Part shown: piece after piece, positions 9,578 to 18,091 of the stretch
How positions within the stretch are numbered: position 1 is the first letter of the stretch
Layout: each line of letters begins with the position of its first letter
Origin: an uncultured Bradyrhizobium sp.
Lineage (GTDB): Bacteria > Pseudomonadota > Alphaproteobacteria > Rhizobiales > Xanthobacteraceae
Direction: 5' to 3'
Assembly (NCBI RefSeq): GCF_936943645.1
Contig: NZ_CAKZJO010000054.1
Span: 1-64,000 of the forward strand
Length of the DNA stretch: 64,000 nucleotides
Notes under the pieces: generated by a model
The model's database searches: none
Seen by the model: only the letters and a program-made list of their open reading frames with translations
Told to the model about the DNA's origin: nothing
Program-made: the position numbers and the translations under genes

Positions 9578-10780
9578 TCAAGTCACGGCAGCCACCACTC
9601 GCGGCCGGCGGCGGCCGAGCAGAACCAGGATCAGCACCGTCGCGCAGGAGCATACGAAGGTGAGACCGAGCGCGCCGCGGCTGCCGAATTCGGTGAGCAG
9701 GCCGACGAGAAGCGGCGGCGAGATCGCGGAGGCGAGATTGAGCGGCAGCGCGATCATCGACATCGCCTTGGCGAATTCGGCCTGGTCGTAGAACACCAGC
9801 GGAATGGTGGCGCGCGCCACCGCCATCGCGCCGCTGCCGGCGCCATAGAGCAGGATGAAGGCCGCAACCGCCCAGGTCGCGCCTTCGCTCAGCATCAAGA
9901 GCAGCATGGCCACGGGCAGCGCCGTGCCTGCGACGAGCCCGGTCGTGATGCCGTCCCACCGCCCGCCGCCAAGAAAATCCAGCCCGCGGGCGCTGACCTG
10001 GATCACGCCCAGCATGGAGCCGAAGGCGAGCGCCTGCGCCGGCGCCAGTCCCTCGGCCCGGAGCAGCTCGATCAGGATGGCGCTGATGCCGAAATTGACG
10101 AAGGCGTTCAGCGTGATCACGCAGACGACGAGACCGAAAGTGCTTCTCGGAACCGCAGGCGGCGGTGTGGCCCTGGCCGACGCACCGTCGTCGTCAGGCG
10201 CAATTTTCCGACGGGGCGCGAGGATCGCATAGAGCGGAAGGTTGATGAGGAGCATCATCGCCGCATAGACGAGACAGGTGCCGCGCCAGCCGAGATGCCC
10301 GCTCAGGAAAGAAGTGGTCGGCCAGAAAATGCTGCTGGAGAGCCCCGTCACCAGCATCAGCCCGCCGATGGCATTCTTGGCCCCGCGCCCGGCGACCTCG
10401 TTGAGCATGATGTACGCGCCGGTCGAGAGCGTGGCGCTGCCGCCCATGCCGAGAATGACCCAGCCGGCGAAATAGAGCAGCGGCTCGCGCGCGAAGAACA
10501 GCACGATATAGCCGGGCGCGGACACGATCGTGCCCACCATCATGACCTTGCGCGCGCCATGCCGGGCAAAGGCCCTGGCGAGCCACGGTGCGCACAGCCC
10601 CATCGTGACATAAAGCACCGAACTGCCCGCGAACACGCCCGGCAGGCTCATGCCGAGACCGTCCGCAAGCTCGCGCCCCACCACGGCCGGAAGACCGATC
10701 GTACCCCATCCGATGAGTTGGGTGATGGCGAGCACCAGCAGGACGCCAATCAGCCTGCTGTCAGATTTCAAGAACCGCAT
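9578..10780 (-). CDS. MFS transporter
   Basis: A 400-residue inner-membrane protein with about twelve hydrophobic helices in two halves, beginning with LIGVLLVLAITQLIGWGTIG. The loop between helices 2 and 3 has the MFS-like basic pattern LARAFARHGARKVMMVG. A central cytoplasmic loop (LAPRRKIAPDDDGASARAT) divides the halves, and the chain ends with RRRPRVVAAVT. The substrate is unknown. It lies alone between repeat-bearing intergenic stretches, so no operon partner helps. Confidence 0.85.
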   Translation of the reverse strand: MRFLKSDSRLIGVLLVLAITQLIGWGTIGLPAVVGRELADGLGMSLPGVFAGSSVLYVTMGLCAPWLARAFARHGARKVMMVGTIVSAPGYIVLFFAREPLLYFAGWVILGMGGSATLSTGAYIMLNEVAGRGAKNAIGGLMLVTGLSSSIFWPTTSFLSGHLGWRGTCLVYAAMMLLINLPLYAILAPRRKIAPDDDGASARATPPPAVPRSTFGLVVCVITLNAFVNFGISAILIELLRAEGLAPAQALAFGSMLGVIQVSARGLDFLGGGRWDGITTGLVAGTALPVAMLLLMLSEGATWAVAAFILLYGAGSGAMAVARATIPLVFYDQAEFAKAMSMIALPLNLASAISPPLLVGLLTEFGSRGALGLTFVCSCATVLILVLLGRRRPRVVAAVT

Positions 10781-10947
10781 TCCAAACGTTCGCCTGCCCG
10801 GCAGGCGCAGATCGCGCCGGCACGATCAGTCTTAGCCGGAGACTCAGCCTGGGGACATGTCGGTTCTGAATGGCAAGGCAGCGCTGGCCGCAGGGCGGCG
10901 TTCGATTGGGTCCGGAATCGCAAGCGGAGCTATCCCTCCGTAGCCAT

Positions 10948-11072
10948 CCTTCGAGACGCCCGCACTTGGCGGGCCCTCAGGATGAGGACCGGGTGCGGGG
11001 CAGTCGTTTCGACGAGCACCGGTGCGGCTTAGCCTCATCCTGAGGAGCGCGCCCTTGCGCGCGTCTCGAAGG
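10948..11072. repeat. long imperfect inverted repeat (dispersed palindrome)
   Basis: The 326-base gap 10781-11106 holds no gene. It contains CCTTCGAGACGC (10948-10959) with CCTCAGGATGAGG (10975-10987), mirrored by CCTCATCCTGAGG (11033-11045) and GCGTCTCGAAGG (11061-11072). The arms are about 40 bases each around a spacer of about 45. This form (CCTCATCCTGAGG...GTCTCGAAGG) is a very common intergenic palindrome in Bradyrhizobium and relatives. Confidence 0.75.
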
Positions 11073-11106
11073 ACGAGGCGCGCGCGATCATCCTGCCGAT
11101 CAGCGC

Positions 11107-11835
11107 TCACTCCGGCGGATTGAACGTCCGCACGAAATAGACGGGCTCGCGACCCTTCTTCAGCCGATAAAGCTGCGCCGGACGGTTGGGGCCGCGGCGC
11201 ATCTTCGCCACCGGCTCGATCATGTCGGCCGACAGGATGCGCGTGCGGAAAGCGCTCTTCTCCAGCGGACGGTCGAGCACGATCTCGTAGACCCGCTGCA
11301 GATCCGGCAGGGTGAACTCGGCCGGCATCAGATAGGCCGGCAGCGAGGTGTACTCCACCTTGTTGCGCAGGCGCTGGATGGCGGTTGCGAGAATCTCGCC
11401 ATGGTCGAAGGCGAGCTTCTCCTTCAGCCTGCCGCCGGAGAACAGAAACCAGCGTGCATCCGCAGCGAGCTCGCCCGCCTTCTCCGGGATCAGCGCGAAA
11501 TAGGCGTGCGTCGCCGACCAGCCGCGCGGATCGCGCGTCGCGCTTCCCCAGCTTCCGAGCTGCTCGAGATAAGGGCTGGTGACGCCGGTCTTCTCGCGGA
11601 GCTTGCGGGCGGCGCAGGCCGCGAGATCGCGGTCCTTCGCGACATCGACGAAGCCGCCCGGCAGCGCCAAGCTTTCCGGAAACGGCTCGCCCTCGCCGGC
11701 CGGCCGCCGCACCAGCAGCACCTGAAGGCTGTCATCCCTGATCGCGAAGATCACCACGTCGACCGTGGTCAGGGGGCGCGGAAAGTCCAAATCTCCAGAT
11801 TTTCCAACGCTTTTGCCAGTCGCCTCCCCTGCCAT
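11107..11835 (-). CDS. NrtR-like Nudix-related transcriptional regulator
   Basis: A 242-residue protein with a Nudix domain (about 22-150) and a C-terminal winged helix (about 160-230; EYTSLPAYLMPAEFTLPDLQRVYEIVL then KSAFRTRI). The Nudix box is degenerate: after LPGGFVDV the usual REUxEExGU reads RKLREKTGV at 77-85, so catalytic glutamates are replaced by lysine. Loss of catalysis with a winged helix is the pattern of NrtR, a repressor that senses ADP-ribose and controls NAD genes. The start at 11835 follows GGGAGGTG. It is divergent from an SPFH/NAD-kinase-like pair with an inverted repeat between, which supports local control. Confidence 0.85.
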   Translation of the reverse strand: MAGEATGKSVGKSGDLDFPRPLTTVDVVIFAIRDDSLQVLLVRRPAGEGEPFPESLALPGGFVDVAKDRDLAACAARKLREKTGVTSPYLEQLGSWGSATRDPRGWSATHAYFALIPEKAGELAADARWFLFSGGRLKEKLAFDHGEILATAIQRLRNKVEYTSLPAYLMPAEFTLPDLQRVYEIVLDRPLEKSAFRTRILSADMIEPVAKMRRGPNRPAQLYRLKKGREPVYFVRTFNPPE

Positions 11836-11872
11836 CGCCCACCTCCCTTGTCCGGCCTTGACAGTAGCACAG

Positions 11873-11893
11873 TTAGTTGTACAGTCCAACTTA
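11873..11893. promoter_or_regulatory. inverted repeat, candidate NrtR operator
   Basis: TTAGTTG (11873-11879) and CAACTTA (11887-11893) form a near-perfect 21-bp palindrome centred on 11883. It lies about 10 bases after a TTGACA hexamer (11858-11863) in the short gap between the NrtR-like gene and the SPFH gene. Position and symmetry fit an operator that could control both directions. Confidence 0.5.
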
Positions 11894-11937
11894 CTTAGTT
11901 GCCCAGACACACTTATAGACAGCGATCGGAGAAGGCC

Positions 11938-12984
11938 ATGTTCGGCGTCAGGTTCATCAAGGCTCAGCCCACCACCTATCTGATGAAGTACCGCGCCGGC
12001 GCCGTCGTCGCCGAGGGCGCCGGCCTGTCCGCGCTCTACTACGCGCCAGTGACCATGCTGGTCGCCGTGCCGATCGGCAGCCGCGACGCCTCTTTCATCT
12101 TCGAGCAGACCGCGCGCGACTTTCAGACGCTGACCGTGCAGGGTCAGGTGACCTATCGCGTCAGCGACCCCAAGAAGGCGGCATCGATGCTCGACTTCAC
12201 GCTGAAGGCGGACGGCAAGACCTATGAGAGCGACGATCCGGAGAAATTGCCGGAACGGATCCTCGGCACGGTCGAGGTGCTCGCCCAGCAGGCGGTGAAG
12301 GAGCTGACGCTGAGGGAGGCGTTGCAGGCGTCCGACCGCATCGCCGACATCATCGCGAGCGGATTGAGGGCGCGCGCCGACATTGCTTCGCTGGGCCTCG
12401 AAATTCTGGGCGTGTCGGTTCGCGGCATCAGGCCGACGCCGGACACCGCAAAGGCGCTGGAGGCGCAAGCGCGCGAAGCGATCCTGAAGAACGCGGACGA
12501 GGCCATCTTCGCCCGGCGCAATTTCGCCGTCGAGCAGGAGCGCGCGATCCGCGAGAGCGAGCTCGACACCGAGATCGCGGTCGAGCAGAAGAAGCGGTCG
12601 ATCCGCGAGACCCAGATGGACGCCGAGGCGAGCGTCGCCGCCAAGCGCAACGAGCTGCGCGAGGCCGGCATGGCCGCGGACATCGTGCTGGAAGGCAAGC
12701 GCAAGGATTTCGTCGGCCTCAATGCCGAGAACACCAGGACGCTGGCCGACGCCGAGGCCTATCGCGTCGGCGCGCTGATGAAGATCTTCGAGGGCGTCGA
12801 CACCCGCGTGATCCAGGCGCTCGCCGCAGCCGGCATGCAGCCGGGCCAGCTGATCGCGCAGGCCTTCTCCGGCATCGCCGAAAAGGCCGAGAAGATCGGC
12901 CAGCTCAACGTCTCGCCCGACCTGCTCAGCCAGCTCCTGGAGAAGCCGAAGCCGACGGAGGCCGCCAATGCCCGCCGCCAATGA
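11938..12984 (+). CDS. SPFH/Band 7 domain protein
   Basis: A 348-residue SPFH (stomatin/prohibitin/flotillin) protein without an obvious membrane anchor. The SPFH core is about 15-180 (GAVVAEGAGLSALYYAP, DFQTLTVQGQVTYRVSDP, LGLEILGVSVRGIRPTP). A long charged helix about 185-290 (EQERAIRESELDTEIAVEQ, KRSIRETQMDAEA) probably forms a coiled coil for oligomer assembly. The ATG at 11938 is preceded by GGAGAAGG. Its 3' end overlaps the next gene by 17 bases, so the two are translated together. The role is unknown; co-transcription with an NAD-kinase-like gene under an NrtR-type regulator suggests a link to NAD. Confidence 0.85.
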   Translation: MFGVRFIKAQPTTYLMKYRAGAVVAEGAGLSALYYAPVTMLVAVPIGSRDASFIFEQTARDFQTLTVQGQVTYRVSDPKKAASMLDFTLKADGKTYESDDPEKLPERILGTVEVLAQQAVKELTLREALQASDRIADIIASGLRARADIASLGLEILGVSVRGIRPTPDTAKALEAQAREAILKNADEAIFARRNFAVEQERAIRESELDTEIAVEQKKRSIRETQMDAEASVAAKRNELREAGMAADIVLEGKRKDFVGLNAENTRTLADAEAYRVGALMKIFEGVDTRVIQALAAAGMQPGQLIAQAFSGIAEKAEKIGQLNVSPDLLSQLLEKPKPTEAANARRQ

Positions 12985-13903
12985 CCGCAAGATCGTGCTG
13001 GTGACGCGCAAGACCAGGCTGGAAGACCTGATCGCGCGCCACCTCACGGCGTCGCAGGCGCGCTTCTATGTCGAACATCTCGGCGCCGACTTCTCCGACT
13101 ACGAGCGCGAGCACGAGGTCTACAGGGCGCAGCGTCACACCACGGTGCAAGTGCTGGAGCAATGGGGGCGCTATCAGGTGATCGACCGCGCTTTTCTACC
13201 GAACTTCATCTTCGCGCCTGATGACATCGTGGTCGCGCTCGGCCAGGACGGCGTCGTCGCCAACACCGTGAAATATCTGAACGACCATCCGCTGATCGGG
13301 CTCAACCCGGACCCCGCGCGCCACGACGGCATTCTGCTGCCCTTCGCGCCGCGCGACCTCGCAAAGCTGCTGCCGGAAGTCGCCGCCGACAAGCGGGGCA
13401 GCCAGGCCGTGACGATGGCGGAAGCGCGGCTCAGTGACGGCCAGGTGCTCTACGCCGTCAACGACCTCTTCATCGGCGCGCGCACGCATGTCTCGGCGAT
13501 CTATGAGCTTGCCACCGGCGACGCCACGGAACGGCAATCCTCGAGCGGCCTGATCGTCTCGACCGGCCTCGGGTCAACCGCCTGGTTCAAAAGCATCGTC
13601 ACGGGCTCGCTGGCCATTGCCGGCAGCCTTGGCCGGCCTCCCCCGCTGACCGGTTACGAGGCGCTGCCCTGGGATGCGCCGGAGCTGCGCTTTGCCGTGC
13701 GCGAGCCCTTCCCCAGCCGCCATTCGCAGACCAATCTCGTCTGCGGCCGGCTTGCTCCGACCGAACAATTGCGCATCCGCTCCTTGATGCCGGAAAACGG
13801 CGTCATCTTCAGCGACGGCATCGAGGCCGACCGGCTCGATTTCAATGCGGGCGCCGAGGTTGCGATCGGGATTGCCGCACGGCGCGGCCGGCTGATCCAG
13901 TGA
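12968..13903 (+). CDS. NAD kinase-like protein
   Basis: A 311-residue protein resembling NAD(+)/NADH kinase. It has IVVALGQDGVVANTVKYL at about 87-104, where the standard GGDG motif is GQDG (92-95), the NDLFIG element at 165-170, and SSGLIVSTGLGSTAW at 192-206, matching the conserved TGSTA-type loop. An N-terminal extension of about 80 residues is unlike ordinary NadK. The altered GGDG could mean changed substrate or lost activity. It overlaps the SPFH gene by 17 bases and belongs to the same transcript. Confidence 0.8.
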   Translation: MPAANDRKIVLVTRKTRLEDLIARHLTASQARFYVEHLGADFSDYEREHEVYRAQRHTTVQVLEQWGRYQVIDRAFLPNFIFAPDDIVVALGQDGVVANTVKYLNDHPLIGLNPDPARHDGILLPFAPRDLAKLLPEVAADKRGSQAVTMAEARLSDGQVLYAVNDLFIGARTHVSAIYELATGDATERQSSSGLIVSTGLGSTAWFKSIVTGSLAIAGSLGRPPPLTGYEALPWDAPELRFAVREPFPSRHSQTNLVCGRLAPTEQLRIRSLMPENGVIFSDGIEADRLDFNAGAEVAIGIAARRGRLIQ

Positions 13904-13906
13904 TGG

Positions 13907-14110
13907 CTAGATGCCGAGCGCGTTCTCGCCGGCTTCGCGGCCGGGCACGCTGACCTGGACTTCATGTCCTTCACGAAGCGCGAGAGATGCGGCGGCGACG
14001 GCCGACTCGAACGCAGCTTCCTTGGTGGCATGGGTATTCCTGACATCGCCGTCGTGCAGCACGCCCCATTGGTCCCGCACCGGCACGATGGCATATTGAG
14101 CAAGGCCCAT
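13907..14110 (-). CDS. small hypothetical protein (DUF2188-like)
   Basis: A 67-residue soluble protein: MGLAQYAIVPVRDQWGVLHDG, then an alanine-rich helix AAFESAVAAASLALREGHEV and a strand VQVSVPG. The strand-helix-strand layout, with a short N-terminal strand that reads like a 'query' and a helix of alanines, resembles DUF2188/KGG-type small proteins common in Bradyrhizobium. The start at 14110 has AGGAG seven bases upstream. It ends three bases from the convergent NAD-kinase-like gene. Confidence 0.65.
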   Translation of the reverse strand: MGLAQYAIVPVRDQWGVLHDGDVRNTHATKEAAFESAVAAASLALREGHEVQVSVPGREAGENALGI

Positions 14111-14168
14111 TGTCCACTCCTGGCTTTGAGCTTCAGAAGAACGTCCGTTCGACAACGCGCGCGCGGGC

Positions 14169-15503
14169 TCAACGTTGCGTCAGTTGCGGATGTGCGGCGG
14201 TGACGCGCCAGACCGTGTTGCCGCTGTCGTCGGCGACCAGCAGTGCGCCCGACTTGTCGATGGCAACGCCGACGGGCCTGCCGCGCGCCTTGTTGTCGCT
14301 GTTGAGGAAGCCTGTCACGACGTCCTGCGCCGGTCCGCTCGGCTTGCCATCAGTGAAGGGCACGAACACAACCTTGTAACCGTTGAGCACCTGCCTGTTC
14401 CAGCTGCCATGCTCGCCAACGAAGGCGCCGCCGCGATAGGCCGCCGGCAGGCCAGTGCCGGTGTTGAAGGCCATCCCGAGCGGCGCGACATGCGAGCTCA
14501 GGGCATAGTCCGGCGCGATCGCCTTGGCGACGAGATCCGGCCGCTGCGGCTTGACGCGGGGATCGACGTGCTGGCCGTAATAGCTGTAGGGCCAGCCGTA
14601 GAAGCCGTCCTTCACCGAGGTCATGTAGTCAGGCACGAGATCGGGACCGAGTTCGTCGCGCTCGTTCACCACCGTCCACAGCGCGCCGGTCTGCGGCTCG
14701 AAGCTCAGCCCGTTGGGATTGCGCAGGCCGCTCGCGAACACGCGCCAGCGGCCGCTGGCGCGGTCGACCTCGAGGATGGCGGCGCGGTTGTGCTCGGCCT
14801 CCATGCCGTTCTCGGTGATGTTGCTGTTGGAGCCGACGCCGGCGTAGAGCTTCGAGCCGTCAGGACTGGCAACCAGGCTCTTGGTCCAGTGATGGTTGAT
14901 CGGCCCGCCCGGCAGCTCCGTCAGCACTGTACCCGCTGCGGTGATCTTGGTATCGCCTTCCGTGTAGGGATATCGGACGATCGCATCGGTGTTGGCGACG
15001 TAGAGCTCGTTGCCGACCAGCGCGATGCCGAACGGCGAATTGAGATGGTCGAGGAAGACGCTTTGCGTCTCCGGCACGCCGTCGCCATTGCTGTCGCGCA
15101 GCAGCGTGATGCGATTGCCGGGGCCGGTGTCGTCGCCGCCCGAGGTCGCCCAGGACTCGATATATCCCATGACGATTTCCTTCGGCCGCTTGATCCCCGC
15201 CCCCTTCGGCGCCTTGGATTCCGCCACCAGCACGTCGCCGTTGGGCAGCACGTAGATGAAGCGCGGATGCTGCAGGCCGGTCGCGAAGGCCCTGATCTGC
15301 AGGCCGTCGGCCACACCAGGCGTCTCGTCCTTCTTCCAGCCGACGATGCGCGCGATGTGCATGGGCGGCAGCAGGTACTGCTGAATGTCCGGGAGCTTCG
15401 GGTTGGCGCCGATCTGCGCCTTGGGATCGCCGCTGCCGTCATCGCAGCCAGCCAGAAGCAGCAACGAGCAGCACAGCAGCGCGCGTCCAATCGAGAATGT
15501 CAT
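14169..15503 (-). CDS. PQQ-dependent sorbosone/glucose dehydrogenase-type lipoprotein
   Basis: A 444-residue periplasmic lipoprotein. The signal peptide ends in the lipobox LAGC with Cys20. The rest is a six-bladed beta-propeller of the sorbosone/glucose dehydrogenase type: [74 protein letters not shown], and a final HGSWNR. No cytochrome c domain is fused. Electrons would pass from PQQ to the respiratory chain if the enzyme is active; the sugar substrate is unknown. The start overlaps the stop of the DUF2231 gene by four bases, showing translational coupling with a membrane partner. Confidence 0.85.
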   Translation of the reverse strand: MTFSIGRALLCCSLLLLAGCDDGSGDPKAQIGANPKLPDIQQYLLPPMHIARIVGWKKDETPGVADGLQIRAFATGLQHPRFIYVLPNGDVLVAESKAPKGAGIKRPKEIVMGYIESWATSGGDDTGPGNRITLLRDSNGDGVPETQSVFLDHLNSPFGIALVGNELYVANTDAIVRYPYTEGDTKITAAGTVLTELPGGPINHHWTKSLVASPDGSKLYAGVGSNSNITENGMEAEHNRAAILEVDRASGRWRVFASGLRNPNGLSFEPQTGALWTVVNERDELGPDLVPDYMTSVKDGFYGWPYSYYGQHVDPRVKPQRPDLVAKAIAPDYALSSHVAPLGMAFNTGTGLPAAYRGGAFVGEHGSWNRQVLNGYKVVFVPFTDGKPSGPAQDVVTGFLNSDNKARGRPVGVAIDKSGALLVADDSGNTVWRVTAAHPQLTQR

Positions 15504-15952
15504 CGCGCAACTCCCACGCCGTGGCGATAGACCAGCGCCCAGCCGAGCCAGCCGGTGACCGGCAGGATCAGGACGGTGATCACGGACAGAACCAGCCCGG
15601 TCGGCCACACCGAGGTCCAGGCGTCGCGGGTGTGGATCAACGCATTGACGATGGCGAGCATCAGCGCGACGGCGTTGCCGATCAGGTGCGGCCAGGCCGG
15701 CGTCTGCGCCCGTACCAGGCGATTGCCGAGGAAATCGGTCAGGCCCGCGATCGCGGCCAGCACGCCGAAGACGACGCCTGCGAGCAGCAGCCAGGCGGAA
15801 AAATCCGCCCACATGATCTCGGCACTGGCGACATAAGCGATGTCGGTGAAGAGCGCGCCGATGAAGCACGCGATCGGGATCGGCACCAGCATCGGATGAA
15901 TCGGATGACCCGCGATCTGCGCGGTGGTGCGCACGCGCACGTCTTGTTGCAC
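15500..15952 (-). CDS. DUF2231 family four-helix membrane protein
   Basis: A 150-residue inner-membrane protein with four hydrophobic helices: [59 protein letters not shown] and [24 protein letters not shown]. The motif [16 protein letters not shown] at about 15-30 is the DUF2231 signature, with His residues that could bind haem. It is translationally coupled (4-base overlap) to the PQQ-type dehydrogenase, so it may act as its membrane electron-transfer partner; that is inference. Confidence 0.85.
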   Translation of the reverse strand: MQQDVRVRTTAQIAGHPIHPMLVPIPIACFIGALFTDIAYVASAEIMWADFSAWLLLAGVVFGVLAAIAGLTDFLGNRLVRAQTPAWPHLIGNAVALMLAIVNALIHTRDAWTSVWPTGLVLSVITVLILPVTGWLGWALVYRHGVGVAR

Positions 15953-16102
15953 GGTTTGGCCTCGTGACTATCGGTCCTGCCCGACCGGCCAACTCGTGCG
16001 TGGTGCGATGGTTCCTAGCGAATCCGCGCCGCCCCGTTCCGACGCGCGTGGACGGCACTCATCGCGGTGGCGATATCGGCGATCTCCCCGACCGCGATGG
16101 CC

Positions 16103-16432
16103 CTAGATGCGCGTCAGTCCGAGCCGTTCGCGGACCTCGTCATCCTCGATCAACTGATCGAGGCGCGCATCCTTTCCGGCGTCCTTGCCGGCGTCCTTGC
16201 CGGCCTCGAGATCTGCCGCGATCGTCTCGAGCGTTCGAAACGCATCGCCCGCGCTGGCTGCGGCGTCAAGGTGAGCAATCGACTGACCGTTGACCGTGAG
16301 ATCGGCCTCGCCCCACGGCGTGGTGTCGATCTCCAGGCGGTCGCCGCCGGCCTTTGCGATGAAGTGCTGGACGGTGGATTTGGAGGTCGGTAGGGAAAGG
16401 TCCGGCGTCCAGTCGATAGGCTTGTTGGTCAT
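16103..16432 (-). CDS. hypothetical protein with GKDA tandem repeat
   Basis: A 109-residue soluble protein with a beta-rich N-half (KSTVQHFIAKAGGDRLEIDTTPWGEADLTVNGQ) and a helical, charged C-half. The sequence GKDAGKDAGKDA near 77-88 comes from three 12-base tandem copies at 16171-16206. The start at 16432 was chosen because the upstream extension is unstructured. It stands alone, near the left boundary of the accessory region. No function is recognised. Confidence 0.6.
   Translation of the reverse strand: MTNKPIDWTPDLSLPTSKSTVQHFIAKAGGDRLEIDTTPWGEADLTVNGQSIAHLDAAASAGDAFRTLETIAADLEAGKDAGKDAGKDARLDQLIEDDEVRERLGLTRI
16171..16206. repeat. 12-bp tandem repeat, three copies
   Basis: Units read CCTTTCCGGCGT, CCTTGCCGGCGT, CCTTGCCGGCCT. 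They are in frame inside a coding gene and encode repeated GKDA, so copy-number change would not break the frame. Confidence 0.8.
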
Positions 16433-16566
16433 GTGTATGTCCCGAAGCTGCGACCAATGGATAGACCATCCGACACGAGGGACATTGACCTGGATCAGGC
16501 TTGCGGCGGGCGATTCTGGACGCAGCAAACTCTGCACGACTACTTCTCGAGAAGTGTCAACCTACT

Positions 16567-16944
16567 TCAACCGTCTTGCGGAACGATCGGACACACAAAC
16601 CGGATTGGCCCGTTGGGTCGATGCCCCGCCGGCGGCATCTCTATCTTCATTTCGATTACCTCGTCGAACGCAATCGTAGGTTCGAGACTAGAGGCGATCT
16701 CAGCCAGCCCAGATTTGAAAGGCGTTAGCGGTTGCCCGATTGATCTCAAAAATCTGACTGGCATTGGAGATATGACGTTCTGCTTGTCTCCAATCGCCTG
16801 ATGCACGAGATCATAGAAGCTCTCCCTAAACGCCTTATGCGCATCCGCAGGGATCAGAATGCCAGTCAGCGATATGGCACGAGCGTGCAGCGGCGCACCT
16901 TGGTCTGCGAACTTCTCGTCCATGAAAAGGAAATTCGTGGTCAT
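16567..16944 (-). CDS. hypothetical protein, possibly truncated DUF3800-like
   Basis: A 125-residue product starting MTTNFLFMDEKFADQG. The opening FLFMDE followed by a hydrophobic strand (RAISLTGILIPADAH) and a helix (AFRESFYDLVHQAI) recalls the first third of DUF3800 proteins, where an early acidic residue in a FxDES-like strand starts an RNase H-like fold. Full DUF3800 proteins are about twice this size, so this may be a 5' remnant. The ending, MPPAGHRPNGPIRFVCPIVPQDG, does not look like that family. Assignment is weak. Confidence 0.4.
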   Translation of the reverse strand: MTTNFLFMDEKFADQGAPLHARAISLTGILIPADAHKAFRESFYDLVHQAIGDKQNVISPMPVRFLRSIGQPLTPFKSGLAEIASSLEPTIAFDEVIEMKIEMPPAGHRPNGPIRFVCPIVPQDG

Positions 16945-17120
16945 GATCCACTTGTAGGCAGATCCTCCTCTGCCCTCTCCGATCCTCCGACCTCTGCGCC
17001 TCCTTGACACGCCACATGAGTGCCAGGCGCAGCTTGCGCGGGAACGGATCTTAGCAACTTACTGATTTCAGGGATCTATTCGCTAATGGAATCTCAGTCG
17101 AAAAATGCTACATTATTGAT

Positions 17121-17363
17121 ATGGATAGGGTAACCGCCCCTTCGACCGCAGAGCACATCCGAACGCTAGCCCGGACGCACCAGGTTACCTACTCGGAGGG
17201 TCCCAACGACCGCTTGGCCCACCATATTTCGCGCTTGGCCGGGGATAGGGTCGAGCTGGACGAGATTGAGCGGCTACTCATTGGTCTCGTGCGAGCGGGC
17301 CGGATTACACGCCCGGAAATGATCTTGCTTCAAGCTGCCTATTTGCGTGAAGCCCAGCCGTGA
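17121..17363 (+). CDS. putative antitoxin paired with Fic
   Basis: An 80-residue helical protein whose stop codon overlaps the GTG start of the broken Fic gene, the layout of small antitoxin-Fic pairs such as VbhA-VbhT. It has an N-terminal helix (AEHIRTLARTHQVTYSEG) and a C-terminal helical half (VELDEIERLLIGLVRAGRITRPEMILLQAAYL). The textbook inhibitory (S/T)xxxE(G/N) motif is not cleanly present: TYSEG has the EG but lacks Ser/Thr at the expected position. Function is inferred from coupling, not from a certain homology. Confidence 0.55.
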   Translation: MDRVTAPSTAEHIRTLARTHQVTYSEGPNDRLAHHISRLAGDRVELDEIERLLIGLVRAGRITRPEMILLQAAYLREAQP

Positions 17364-18091
17364 CGTTTGATCCGTTCGGCGACTTCGAGACGCGCGGATA
17401 CCTGCGCAACCTTGCCCAAGAGAAAGATCCGGCAATTATACGGAGGCTCGAACACGCCTCCTTCACGACCGGCATCGACGATGCGTTCGCGGCCTTCAGA
17501 GGAAGAAGGCCCTGACCTACGCGGACGTTACAAGCACCCACAAGACGCTCTTCGACGTCATGTACCCGTGGGCGGGGTCAGGATCGCGCGACGACGGCAC
17601 CGGATATCGCCGTGAGCCGCGGTGGCGTTTTGTTCGCGCATCCCAAGGACATTCGGAACGCGATCGAGCATGCTTTGAAGCTGGGCAACGATCCCAAGAC
17701 CATGCGCGAAAAGCCGGGCGAGGTCATGGGATATCTGGCCCACGGCCATCCGTTCTTGGATGGCAATGGGCGAACAATCATGGTGGTCCACTCCATACTG
17801 GCGCAACGTGCCGGCTTCAGCGTCGATTGGGCTTCGACGGACAAGACTGAATGCCTTCAGGCACTCACCAAGGAACTCGACGATCCCGGCAAAGGCATCC
17901 TCGACAAATATCTCGAACCCTATATCCGTCCGGCGGTGATTGATCTCAAAGAGCACATCAACGCTGCCAAGGGGCTCGACGGCGGCAGGGGTGAGCAGGA
18001 CACCGTTCGTGGAAGCAACGAAGATCCGGCGGTGCAAGCCGAGTACAAGCAGCAACAGCGCAAACGGGACGAGCATAGCAAACGCGCTTGA
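17360..18091 (+). pseudogene. Fic family toxin, two frameshifts
   Basis: Fic enzymes transfer AMP or another phosphate-containing group to target proteins. Reading starts at GTG 17360 and stops at TGA 17513-17515. Fic homology continues one frame over from CTG 17512 (LTYADVTSTHKTLFDVMYPWAG) and returns to the first frame near 17579 (QDRATTAPDIAVSRGG). The catalytic motif HPFLDGNGR is at 17747-17773, but the family's later Arg is not seen (RTIMVV follows). The likeliest history is loss of one C in a C-run near 17510 and gain of one base near 17578. The two compensate, so sequencing error is possible. The C-terminus is short and charged, with no BID domain. Confidence 0.75.

Noticed and set aside
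11836..13047. N-terminal extension of the NrtR-like frame to 13047
   Set aside because: The extension is antisense to the SPFH gene; the ATG at 11835 has a strong ribosome site and opens into the Nudix domain.
14175..15530. 451-codon plus-strand frame opposite the sorbosone-type dehydrogenase
   Set aside because: Shadow; the minus strand has a lipobox and propeller motifs.
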